Positions 51,562 through 59,318 of a stretch of DNA of 64,000 bases are shown here, one piece after another. Origin of the DNA: Thiotrichaceae bacterium (GTDB taxonomy: Bacteria; Pseudomonadota; Gammaproteobacteria; Beggiatoales; Beggiatoaceae). The DNA lies in the NCBI GenBank assembly GCA_026991885.1, contig JALXAQ010000235.1, positions 36,854 to 100,853 of the forward strand, written 5' to 3'. How positions within the stretch are numbered: the stretch's first letter is position 1; each line of letters starts with the position of its first letter. The notes below the pieces were generated by a model, which had not been told where the DNA came from, did not search any database, and was given only the letters and a program-made list of their open reading frames with translations. Made by a program: the position numbers and the translations under genes.

Positions 51562-52908
51562 ATGATTTCCAAAAGAACTCAAACAAGCTCTGAAAAAAAA
51601 GCGGACAAAAAGGCTTGGCAGGCCGCCAATCGACAAAACACGTTTCATGCTTATCAAGCGTATTTAAATGGGCAGACGCTCAAAAGATACGCCATGGTGG
51701 CAAAAGCGAGGTTACAAAAAGACGAAAAGGCTTGGCAAAATGCCTGTGAACAAGATACGCCCGAGGCTTACCAAGCGTATTTAGAGGGCAATACAATCAA
51801 AGACTATGCGGTAGAGGCTCAAACTTTGCTCCAATCCTTTGCTGAACAACAGGACGACGAAGCTTGGCAAAATGCCGGTGAGCAAAATACTGTACCGTCT
51901 TACCAAGCCTCTTTAAAAGAGGAGACGATCAAACCAGCGAACGTGGCCATCAAGCGGCTACAAGGCTTGCTTGAACAACAAGAGGACGAAGAAGCTTGGC
52001 AAAATGCCTGTGAGCAAAATACCGTACCGTCTTACCAAATCTATTTAAAAGGTCAGACGCTCAAACAACATGCGGAGGTGGCCATCAAGCGGCTACAGCT
52101 CTTAATTAAACAACAACAGGACGAAGAAGCTTGGCAAAATGCCTGTGAGCAAAATACCATAGCGTCTTACCAAACCTATTTAAAAGCTCAGACAGTCAAA
52201 CAAAATGCGGAGGTGGCCCAAAAGCGGCTACAAACCTTAATTAAACAACAAGAGGACGAAGAAGCTTGGCAAAATGCCTGCGAGCAAAATACTGTACAGT
52301 CTTACCAAGTCTATTTAAAAGGTGAGACGCTCAAACAACAAGCGGATGAGGCTATAAAGCGCCTAGAAACCTTGCTTGAAGAACAACAGGACGAAGAAGC
52401 TTGGCAAAAAGCCCATGAGCAAAATACGCTAGAATCTTACCAAGCCTATTTAAAAGGTCAAACGCTCAAACAACATGCGGACGAGGCCAAAAAGCAGCTA
52501 CAAACCCGACAGCAGCGCTATACAGACAATGGCGATGGCACCGTCACAGACAATAAAACGGGGTTAATCTGGCTGAAAAATCCGAATGGTTTTGGCTCGC
52601 AGGATTGGGAAACCGCTATGGAAAGTGCCAGAAATCTAGCTCATGGACAATGTGGCCTGAGTGACGGATCAAAAGCTGGCGATTGGCGATTACCAACTAA
52701 AGAGGAGTGGGAGGCGATGGTGGGAACGGAGCCGTGGGAGGATGGAGATGTATTTTCGGGCGTGCAATCGTCCTGGTACTGGTCGTCTACCTCTTACAGG
52801 GAGAACACATCCCTCGCATGGTCCATGTATCTTGATAGTGGCCGCCTGTACAGCTACGGCAAGAATTTCATGTACAACGTGTGGACCGTCAGAGGCGGAC
52901 TTTTATGA
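51562..52908 (+). CDS. 45-residue tandem-repeat protein with C-terminal Lcl (DUF1566) domain
   Basis: Seven helical repeats of about 45 residues cover residues 12-318. A typical unit is [18 protein letters not shown] followed by [14 protein letters not shown] and KRLQ. The last five are so alike that the DNA itself repeats with a 135-bp period (about 51850-52500). The C-terminal 135 residues are an Lcl domain: [34 protein letters not shown], then [12 protein letters not shown]. No signal peptide or membrane segment is seen. ATG 51562 is chosen over TTG 51553. Its stop overlaps the miaA ATG. The repeats likely bind protein; the function is unknown. Confidence 0.75.
   Translation: MISKRTQTSSEKKADKKAWQAANRQNTFHAYQAYLNGQTLKRYAMVAKARLQKDEKAWQNACEQDTPEAYQAYLEGNTIKDYAVEAQTLLQSFAEQQDDEAWQNAGEQNTVPSYQASLKEETIKPANVAIKRLQGLLEQQEDEEAWQNACEQNTVPSYQIYLKGQTLKQHAEVAIKRLQLLIKQQQDEEAWQNACEQNTIASYQTYLKAQTVKQNAEVAQKRLQTLIKQQEDEEAWQNACEQNTVQSYQVYLKGETLKQQADEAIKRLETLLEEQQDEEAWQKAHEQNTLESYQAYLKGQTLKQHADEAKKQLQTRQQRYTDNGDGTVTDNKTGLIWLKNPNGFGSQDWETAMESARNLAHGQCGLSDGSKAGDWRLPTKEEWEAMVGTEPWEDGDVFSGVQSSWYWSSTSYRENTSLAWSMYLDSGRLYSYGKNFMYNVWTVRGGLL
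51850..52500 (+). repeat. 135-bp in-frame tandem repeats
   Basis: The stretch GACGAAGAAGCTTGGCAAAA-TGCC recurs every 135 bases, encoding the [11 protein letters not shown] units. Near identity between units suggests recent duplication or gene conversion. Confidence 0.85.
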
Positions 52909-53897
52909 CCCTGCCTTGCATTTTTTTAATGGGCCCCACCGCATCGGGCAAAACGGATTTAGCCGTCTCCTTGGTAAAACATTTACCTTGTGACATCATC
53001 AGCGTTGATTCGGCAATGATATATCGAAAAATGGATATAGGCACCGCTAAACCCAGCGCTGATATTTTAGCCCAAGCCCCTCATCGCTTGATCGATATTC
53101 GCGATCCGGCTCAAACCTATTCAGTGGGAGAATTTTGCAGCGACGCTTTGGCAGAAATCCAAGCGATCCACTCTGCGGGTCGTATTCCCCTGTTAGTGGG
53201 CGGTACGATGCTTTATTTTCACAGCCTACAACGAGGCTTATCAGAACTTCCGTCAGCCAATCCACAAGTGCGCCAACGTTTAAATCAGGAAGCGGAACAA
53301 ATAGGATGGCCCGCTATGCACCAACGCTTGGCCAAAATTGATCCACAAACACGTATTCATCCCAATGACTCGCAGCGCATTCAACGGGCACTTGAAGTCT
53401 ATGAAGTCTCTGGCGAAACGATGACAGCATGGTATGCTAAATCCCCCGCCCAAGGCTGGTCTTATCCTACCATTAAATTAGTGATAGCCCCAGCGCAACG
53501 TAGCACTATACATGCTAGAATAGCGCAACGTTTTCAAGCTATGCTGGATCAAGGATTGATTGAAGAAGTCCGTGGCTTGTTTATGCGCGGCGATCTTAAC
53601 CCCGATTTACCATCCATGCGTTGCGTGGGGTATCGTCAAGTGTGGCGTTATTTAGCGGGAGAATTGGATGAGGGCAGTTTGGCCGAAAAGGCCATTATTG
53701 CTACTCGACAATTGGCAAAACGGCAACTGACTTGGCTACGCGCTCAAACCGATGCCTACTGGTTTGATAGTCTTGAGCCAACTCAGCAGGTGTTGAAATG
53801 GCTGGAAAAAACCATAGAGTGTCTCAAAGTCCAAGATAAATCTTGGACTCCTGTGTTAACGTACAAAAAAAAAAATGGAGAACAATTTTATGAATAA
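52905..53897 (+). CDS. miaA: tRNA dimethylallyltransferase with repeat-derived tail
   Basis: MiaA adds a dimethylallyl group to A37 of tRNAs reading U-starting codons. Visible are the P-loop [59 protein letters not shown] and [17 protein letters not shown] 52905 overlaps the previous stop (ATGA) and gives the family N-terminus; the frame extends eight residues upstream. The last about 20 residues (from [12 protein letters not shown]) are read through a mini-hairpin repeat at 53829, so the native C-terminus was probably altered. The stop overlaps hfq by eight bases. Confidence 0.95.
   Translation: MTLPCIFLMGPTASGKTDLAVSLVKHLPCDIISVDSAMIYRKMDIGTAKPSADILAQAPHRLIDIRDPAQTYSVGEFCSDALAEIQAIHSAGRIPLLVGGTMLYFHSLQRGLSELPSANPQVRQRLNQEAEQIGWPAMHQRLAKIDPQTRIHPNDSQRIQRALEVYEVSGETMTAWYAKSPAQGWSYPTIKLVIAPAQRSTIHARIAQRFQAMLDQGLIEEVRGLFMRGDLNPDLPSMRCVGYRQVWRYLAGELDEGSLAEKAIIATRQLAKRQLTWLRAQTDAYWFDSLEPTQQVLKWLEKTIECLKVQDKSWTPVLTYKKKNGEQFYE
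53829..53851 (+). repeat. UAAA mini-hairpin inside the miaA reading frame
   Basis: GTCCAAGA-TAAA-TCTTGGAC plus TCC, translated in frame as VQDKSWTP. It is the only copy found within a coding sequence. Confidence 0.85.
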
Positions 53898-54165
53898 AGG
53901 GCAGTCACTACAAGACCCTTTTTTAAATGCGTTACGCAAAGAGCATGTACCCGTTTCGATTTATTTAGTCAATGGCATTAAGCTACAAGGTCAAATTGAA
54001 TCGTTTGACCAATTCGTGCTTTTACTCAAAAATACTGTCAACCAAATGGTGTATAAACATGCCATTTCGACCATTGTCCCTGCACGTATGATCAAAATTG
54101 CCTACGAGACAGATGAAGTGGCAGCGTCGAAAGAGACATCGCCAGAAGAAATAACAAATGTTTGA
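53890..54165 (+). CDS. hfq: RNA chaperone Hfq
   Basis: Hexameric Sm-like RNA-binding protein that pairs small RNAs with mRNAs. Sm1 and Sm2 are clear: [42 protein letters not shown] and [18 protein letters not shown] 53890 follows GGAG by nine bases and gives the family start MNKGQS; the frame runs five residues further upstream. The 91-residue length includes a short acidic tail. The hfq stop overlaps the hflX start by eight bases. Confidence 0.97.
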   Translation: MNKGQSLQDPFLNALRKEHVPVSIYLVNGIKLQGQIESFDQFVLLLKNTVNQMVYKHAISTIVPARMIKIAYETDEVAASKETSPEEITNV

Positions 54166-55435
54166 ACGACCAGGCGGTGGAGAACGCGCCATCTTGGTGT
54201 CTATGACGCTGACACGTTTTGCGGAGCAGGCATCACTAGACGAATTTGTCGAATTAGCACATTCTGCGGGTGTGACAACAGCGACTAAAGTCACGGGGAC
54301 ACGCAATGCGCCTGATCCCCATTCTTTTGTTGGGCGCGGTAAACTAGAAGAAATTGAAGCGCTGGTACAAGAACATCAGGCTGAAGTCGTCTTGTTTAAT
54401 CACGCCCTCAGTCCAGCGCAAGAGCGTAATTTGGAACGCGCTCTACAGTGTCGGGTACTGGATCGCACTGGCGTGATTTTGGATATTTTTGCCCAGCGTG
54501 CCCGCTCTTTTGAGGGTAAATTACAGGTCGAATTGGCACAACTCAAGCACCTATCCACGCGCCTAGTACGTGGGTGGACTCACTTGGAGCGGCAAAAGGG
54601 CGGTATTGGTTTGCGTGGACCGGGTGAAACTCAGTTGGAAACGGATCGTCGTTTGCTCGCTGAGCGTATTAAACATATTAATAAGCGTCTGGAAAAAGTC
54701 AGTCAACAACGCGAATTGGGTAGAAAAGCACGTCGCCGTGCCCAATTGCCTGTCGTGTCGCTGGTTGGCTATACTAATGCGGGCAAATCGACTTTGTTTA
54801 ATCGTCTCACCCATGCAAACGTTTTTATTGCTGATCAATTGTTTGCTACCTTGGATGCTACTTTACGGCGCGTCACTTTGCCAGATAAAACGGCACTTAT
54901 TTTGGCCGACACGGTTGGTTTTATACAACAATTACCGCATGATCTGGTTGCCGCATTTCGTGCGACCTTAGAGGAAACACGTCAAGCAAGATTGTTGCTG
55001 CATGTTGTGGATGCGAGTGATACGGAGCGACAACAGCGCATTGAGCAAGTGAATGCGGTATTGACTGAGATTGGTGCTGCTGAAGTGCAGCAGATTATCA
55101 TCTATAATAAAATTGATCGTTTAGATGATTGCCCGGCTCGTTGTGATAGTCATGAGGGAGTGACTAGAATTTGGCTATCAGCCGTCAGCGGTGCTGGCTT
55201 TGATTTACTTTATGAGGTATTGGCAAAACAAATAAGTCAGGAAAAGGTACAGCGTTGGGTGCGAGTGCCGGCGCAGGCGGGTGATTTACGTGCCCACTTG
55301 TTTGCTGAGGCAACGGTATTGCAGGAACAATTTGCCGATAATGGTGACTGTTTGATTGAGATAGAAATGCCGGCGCAACTTTTGACACAATTAGCTGAAA
55401 CTGATCCTAGACTACAACTCATTAATGGTAATTAA
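54158..55435 (+). CDS. hflX: ribosome-associated GTPase HflX
   Basis: HflX splits stalled ribosomes and binds the large subunit. The N-terminal domain has [25 protein letters not shown] and [15 protein letters not shown]. The linker has [20 protein letters not shown]. The G domain has [19 protein letters not shown] (G1), [26 protein letters not shown] (G3) and IIYNKIDRL (G4). Length 425 aa is normal. Position between hfq and hflK is the conserved gammaproteobacterial order. Confidence 0.97.
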   Translation: MFERPGGGERAILVSMTLTRFAEQASLDEFVELAHSAGVTTATKVTGTRNAPDPHSFVGRGKLEEIEALVQEHQAEVVLFNHALSPAQERNLERALQCRVLDRTGVILDIFAQRARSFEGKLQVELAQLKHLSTRLVRGWTHLERQKGGIGLRGPGETQLETDRRLLAERIKHINKRLEKVSQQRELGRKARRRAQLPVVSLVGYTNAGKSTLFNRLTHANVFIADQLFATLDATLRRVTLPDKTALILADTVGFIQQLPHDLVAAFRATLEETRQARLLLHVVDASDTERQQRIEQVNAVLTEIGAAEVQQIIIYNKIDRLDDCPARCDSHEGVTRIWLSAVSGAGFDLLYEVLAKQISQEKVQRWVRVPAQAGDLRAHLFAEATVLQEQFADNGDCLIEIEMPAQLLTQLAETDPRLQLINGN

Positions 55436-55465
55436 CTAACAACAATTATTGAATTAGGAGCATAC

Positions 55466-56596
55466 ATGCCCTGGAATGAACCGGGTGGTAATGGGAAAGA
55501 TCCTTGGGGCCACCGTAACAAAGAACAAGGTCCGCCAGATTTAGATGACATTGTGCAATCAGTGCAGGACAAAATAGGCGGCCTATTTGGAGGCGGCGGT
55601 AGTAATAATGGTGGTGGAGAAAACAGTAACGGCGAAGAACTCAGTTGGACGGGAATAGGCTTTATTGCGGTCATTATCCTGATCATCTGGAGTCTTTTCG
55701 GGTTTTACACCATACAACCCGCTGAGTTTGGAGTCGTCACGCAATTTGGGCGTTATAAGGAAACCACCGAGCAAGGCTTAAACTGGCATTGGCCTTATCC
55801 AATTGAACAAGTCCAAAAGGTTAACGTTGAAGAAGTGCGAGCACTCACTCACAGAGCTTTGATGTTGACCAAAGATGAAAACATCGTTGTGATTGAATTG
55901 GTTGTGCAATATCGGGTTAAAAATGCCGAGAATTATCTATTCAAGGTGCAAGATCCCGACAACACTTTACGTCAGGCGACAGAAAGTGCCTTACGTGAAA
56001 TCGTCGGTACCAGTAAAATGGATGCCGTTTTGACCAATGAACGTGCTCGCGTGGCGGCAGATACCAAAGTGTTAATTCAAGACATTGTGGATCGCTATAA
56101 AACGGGTTTGATTGTCAGCAGCGTGAATATGCAAAACGCTCAACCGCCAGAAGCTGTACAAGCTGCTTTTGCGGACGTGATTAAAGCGCGTGAGGATGAA
56201 GTGCGTAGTAAGAATAAAGCCGAAGGTTATGCCAATGAAGTCAAACAAAAAGCCATAGGTGTGACCAATCAATTGCTAGAAGAAGCCCAAGGTTATAAGG
56301 CACAAGTCACAGCACGTTCGCTGGGTGAAACCAGGCGCTTTTTAAGTATTTTAAAGGAATATGAAAAAGCCCCTGCCATCACTCGCCAACGTTTGTATAT
56401 AGAAAGTTTAGAATCGGTCTTATCCAACACCAGCAAAGTGATGGTGGATATTAAAAGTGGCAATAATTTGATGTTGTTACCTTTGGATAAACTACTTGGC
56501 AATACAAGCAATCAGTCAACACCTGCTTTATCGCAACCCTCGTTCACAGAACATGGGGTGAGAAATAATGATCCACGTAGTAGAGGAGGACGCTAA
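55466..56596 (+). CDS. hflK: FtsH protease modulator HflK
   Basis: A membrane-bound SPFH/band 7 protein that forms a cage around FtsH with HflC. The N-terminus is Gly-rich (IGGLFGGGGSNNGGGENSNG), followed by one membrane segment (about residues 69-87) and the band 7 domain starting with YTIQPAEFGVVTQFGRYKETTEQGLNWHWPYPIE. AGGAG lies seven bases before ATG. The last base of the stop overlaps the hflC start (TAATG). Confidence 0.96.
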   Translation: MPWNEPGGNGKDPWGHRNKEQGPPDLDDIVQSVQDKIGGLFGGGGSNNGGGENSNGEELSWTGIGFIAVIILIIWSLFGFYTIQPAEFGVVTQFGRYKETTEQGLNWHWPYPIEQVQKVNVEEVRALTHRALMLTKDENIVVIELVVQYRVKNAENYLFKVQDPDNTLRQATESALREIVGTSKMDAVLTNERARVAADTKVLIQDIVDRYKTGLIVSSVNMQNAQPPEAVQAAFADVIKAREDEVRSKNKAEGYANEVKQKAIGVTNQLLEEAQGYKAQVTARSLGETRRFLSILKEYEKAPAITRQRLYIESLESVLSNTSKVMVDIKSGNNLMLLPLDKLLGNTSNQSTPALSQPSFTEHGVRNNDPRSRGGR

Positions 56597-57612
56597 TGGC
56601 AGCGAATAAAGTAATCGTTTTAGCAATGACAGCGATTTTAGTACTAATTGGGCTGATGTGCGTCTTCACGGTCAAAGAAACAGAATTGGCTTTGATGTTA
56701 CGCTTTGGGAAAGTGGTGAGCCAAGATTTAAAAGAACATCCGGGCGTGCATTTTAAGCCGGGACTGCATTTTAAGGTGCCTTTTTATCACACCGTCCGTA
56801 AATTCGATAAGCGTATTCAAACCCTTGACGCGCAGCCTGAACATTTTTTGACCAGTGAAAAGAAAAACTTAATTGTTGATTCTTTCATAAAATGGCGGAT
56901 TATTGATGTGGTAACATACTATACCGCCGTCGGAGGTAGTTCACTACGCGCAAAACAACGCTTGGGAGAAATGATTGCCGATGGCTTACGCAGCCAATTT
57001 GGTAAACGCACAATTAAAGAAGTGGTTTCAGGTGATCGGTCCGAAATCATGGATATCATTACCGAAGAAGCCAATAGGAATGCCAAACAATTTGGTATTA
57101 AAATTGTCGATGTGCGTATCAAACGGATTGAACTGCCAAGAGAAGTCAGTAGTTCAGTGTATCAACGTATGGAAGCTGAGCGTGAGCGGGAGGCTAAAAA
57201 ATTGCGTTCTCAAGGTGAAGCTGAGGCAGTGCGTATCCGCGCTGAGGCCGATCGTAAAAGAATTGAAGTGATTTCTGAGGCAGAACGCGAGTCTGAAGAA
57301 ATTCGCGGTAAAGGTGATGCTGAGGCGGCTGATATTTATGCCCTCGCTTATAACCAAAATCCAGAATTTTATGCTTTATATCGCAGTCTCAATGCCTATA
57401 AGACAACGTTTAATAACCGTAACGATATTTTGCTTATTCAGCCTGATTCTGATTTCTTTAATTATTTTAATAATTTGAATGGAAATAATCCCACTCTATC
57501 TATGCCAATTCCTAAAAGTGGGCAGATCGCTCCTGAGGTAGAAAGAGAGACGGTGAGTGAGCCAACTCCTAGCGAAGAGGAAGACAGTTCTCCAGTTGAT
57601 AAAAATGGTTAG
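56596..57612 (+). CDS. hflC: FtsH protease modulator HflC
   Basis: Partner of HflK. One N-terminal membrane segment (residues 5-24, VIVLAMTAILVLIGLMCVFT) precedes the band 7 domain (TELALMLRFGKVV) and the long helical region RMEAEREREAKKLRSQGEAEAVRIRAEADRKRIEVI. The C-terminal 50 residues are Pro/Glu-rich and extend past the usual HflC end, giving 338 aa rather than about 300. The GGAGG upstream lies within the end of hflK. Confidence 0.95.
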   Translation: MAANKVIVLAMTAILVLIGLMCVFTVKETELALMLRFGKVVSQDLKEHPGVHFKPGLHFKVPFYHTVRKFDKRIQTLDAQPEHFLTSEKKNLIVDSFIKWRIIDVVTYYTAVGGSSLRAKQRLGEMIADGLRSQFGKRTIKEVVSGDRSEIMDIITEEANRNAKQFGIKIVDVRIKRIELPREVSSSVYQRMEAEREREAKKLRSQGEAEAVRIRAEADRKRIEVISEAERESEEIRGKGDAEAADIYALAYNQNPEFYALYRSLNAYKTTFNNRNDILLIQPDSDFFNYFNNLNGNNPTLSMPIPKSGQIAPEVERETVSEPTPSEEEDSSPVDKNG

Positions 57613-57626
57613 TGCATAAAACAACT

Positions 57627-57650
57627 AGGGCAACCATAAAGGATTGCCCC
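57627..57650. repeat. GGCAACCATAAAGG repeat
   Basis: A copy of the outer arm found at 22742-22765: GGGCAACCATAAAGGATTGC. It directly follows the hflC stop. Confidence 0.7.
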
Positions 57651-57665
57651 TACCTTTTTCTCGTT

Positions 57666-57767
57666 TCTCGTTCCCACGCTCTGCGTGGGAATGCATGCTG
57701 CACCGCTCTGCGGTGCGCGACGCGGAGCGTCGCTACATGCATTCCCACGCAGAGCGTGGGAACGAGA
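57666..57767. repeat. GC-rich three-stem palindromic element
   Basis: Perfect 32-base arms (57666-57697 and 57736-57767, with core GTTCCCACGCTCTGCGTGGG) enclose two more hairpins, GCACCGC-TCT-GCGGTGC and GCGACGC-GGA-GCGTCGC. The predicted fold is a three-way junction. A fragment GTTCCCACGCTCC occurs at 24512. It lies between hflC and the DUF2065 gene. Confidence 0.85.
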
Positions 57768-57779
57768 GGATAAATTCGT

Positions 57780-57965
57780 ATGTGGGAAGAACTTGGGATT
57801 GCTTTTGCCTTACTTTTGGTCATTGAAGGAATAATGCCCTTTCTTAATCCAAGTGGCTGGCGTCAAACTTTGCGAACCGTCAGCGAAATGGATGATAAAG
57901 ATTTACGCATCATTGGGTTTTTGAGCATGGCAATTGGTGTGATAGTGTTATATATAATACATTAA
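57780..57965 (+). CDS. DUF2065 small membrane protein (YjeT-like)
   Basis: A 61-residue protein with two membrane segments: WEELGIAFALLLVIEGIMPFL and LRIIGFLSMAIGVIVLYII, with a conserved NPSGWRQTLRTVSEMDDKDLR loop. It occupies the conserved place of yjeT between hflC and hisZ/purA. Its molecular role is unknown. Confidence 0.9.
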   Translation: MWEELGIAFALLLVIEGIMPFLNPSGWRQTLRTVSEMDDKDLRIIGFLSMAIGVIVLYIIH

Positions 57966-57970
57966 ATAAC

Positions 57971-57993
57971 GTCCAAGATAAATCTTGGACTCC
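57971..57993 (+). repeat. UAAA mini-hairpin, GA/TC subtype
   Basis: GTCCAAGA-TAAA-TCTTGGAC plus TCC, five bases after the DUF2065 stop and 21 bases before hisZ. Confidence 0.85.
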
Positions 57994-58014
57994 TAGAAAT
58001 TCACAATTCAATTC

Positions 58015-59160
58015 ATGAAAGATCGTTGGTTATTACCGGCGGGCATTGCGGAAATTTTACCCGATGAAGCCGCCTATTTAGAAACCTTACGCCGTCGCTT
58101 GCTTGATCTCTATGCGAGTTGGGGCTATGAATTAGTCATCCCGCCGATGATTGAATACCTTGAATCTCTCTTAGTCGATAGGGGAGATGCCCTCGATTTG
58201 CAAACTTTCAAGTTGACTGATCAATTGAGCGGACGCTTGATGGGGGTGTGTGCGGACATGACTCCACAAGTAGCGCGAATTGATGCCCACCATCTGAAAC
58301 GCGATGTACCTACCCGATTATGTTATTTAGGCACTGTACTACATACGCGCCCGAATAATTTTGCGGGCTCACGCTCTCCCATGCAAGTGGGAGCAGAATT
58401 GTATGGATATGAGGGTATCGCAGGCGATGTTGAAGTATTGTCATTGATGCTGGAAACTTTGCGTGAAACCGGGATCAGTGAATTTCATGTCGATGTCGGA
58501 CATGTGGGCATTTATCAAAATTTAATCAAACAAACGCCACTGAATCCTACCGAAAAAGATCAATTATTGGATGCCATTAAGCGCAAAGCCAGTGCCGAAA
58601 TTCATAGTTTATTATCAAAAGTTTCTCCGCCTTTACGCGACATGCTGAGCGAATTGGTACAACTCAATGGCGATAGCAGCGTATTAAAAGAGGCTCGACA
58701 AGTTTTTTCTAGTGCGCCTCCAGAAATCCTGATGGCGCTTGAAGAGTTAGAACATTTGTCGGCTGAATTAAGTCATGTTCCTCTCCATTTCGATTTAGCA
58801 GAATCCAGGGGTTATAACTACCATACGGGCGTCGTTTTTGCTGCCTATATCCCTAAATATGGACAAGCGATTGCTAAAGGTGGACGTTATGATATTAGCG
58901 GCAAACTGTTTGGACGCAAGCGCCCCGCGACTGGTTTTAGCACTAATTTGAAAACGTTAGCATCCCTTTTACCAGAGACAACACTGCCTAAACCAGCGGC
59001 CATTTTTGCGCCCACGCAATGTGATGCGGTTAAGCAGTTAAGAGAAAAAGGTGAAATCGTCATTTGTGGTTTACCTAATCAACAAGGCGATGCGAGGGCG
59101 ATGGGCTGTGAGCGTGAATTGCGCTTGACAGCGGATGGATGGCAAGTTTTTGATTTGTAG
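58015..59160 (+). CDS. hisZ: ATP phosphoribosyltransferase regulatory subunit
   Basis: HisZ is a catalytically dead histidyl-tRNA synthetase relative needed by short-form HisG in the first step of histidine synthesis. It shows WLLPAGIAEILPDEAAYLE, YELVIPPMIEYLESLL, the motif 2-like MTPQVARIDA, TRLCYLGTVLHTRP and the YHTGVVFAAYIP / GGRYDISG motifs. Length 381 aa is typical; the HisRS anticodon domain is missing, as expected. The stop codon TAG is part of a downstream repeat arm. purA, its usual neighbour, is absent. Confidence 0.94.
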   Translation: MKDRWLLPAGIAEILPDEAAYLETLRRRLLDLYASWGYELVIPPMIEYLESLLVDRGDALDLQTFKLTDQLSGRLMGVCADMTPQVARIDAHHLKRDVPTRLCYLGTVLHTRPNNFAGSRSPMQVGAELYGYEGIAGDVEVLSLMLETLRETGISEFHVDVGHVGIYQNLIKQTPLNPTEKDQLLDAIKRKASAEIHSLLSKVSPPLRDMLSELVQLNGDSSVLKEARQVFSSAPPEILMALEELEHLSAELSHVPLHFDLAESRGYNYHTGVVFAAYIPKYGQAIAKGGRYDISGKLFGRKRPATGFSTNLKTLASLLPETTLPKPAAIFAPTQCDAVKQLREKGEIVICGLPNQQGDARAMGCERELRLTADGWQVFDL

Positions 59161-59228
59161 GGTGGGTAGAGCGGTAGCGAAACCCACCAACTCGTTGAAA
59201 ATGGTGGGTTTCGCTCTACCCACCCTAC
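59157..59228. repeat. REP-like hairpin GTAGGGTGGGTAGAGC
   Basis: Arms GTAGGGTGGGTAGAGC(GGTA)-GCGAAACCCACCA and TGGTGGGTTTCGC-TCTACCCACCCTAC enclose a 13-base loop. The hisZ stop codon lies within the left arm, and a convergent gene ends beyond, so it may serve as a shared 3' structure. Confidence 0.8.
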
Positions 59229-59277
59229 AATAACTATTGTGGAACGAGCTGACAAAACGCATCCGTAGGACGGGCTA

Positions 59278-59302
59278 GTCCAAAGCTAAAGCTTTGGACT
59301 CC
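59278..59302 (+). repeat. UAAA mini-hairpin, AGC/GCT subtype
   Basis: GTCCAAAGC, TAAA, GCTTTGGAC plus TCC, 16 bases beyond the stop of the minus-strand exonuclease-ATPase gene. Confidence 0.85.
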
Positions 59303-59318
59303 AACTAACCCGTTCGTG

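Noticed and set aside
51850..52500. Regular 135-bp repeats as a possible CRISPR or satellite array
   Set aside because: They are in-frame coding repeats without unique spacers, encoding a helical repeat protein.
57644..57826. Short + strand frame across the GC-rich palindrome after hflC
   Set aside because: It translates the repeat arms and runs out of frame into the DUF2065 gene; no family match.
58015..59160. Histidyl-tRNA synthetase
   Set aside because: The anticodon-binding domain and catalytic motif 2 residues are missing and the locus is the hflKC neighbourhood, which fits HisZ.
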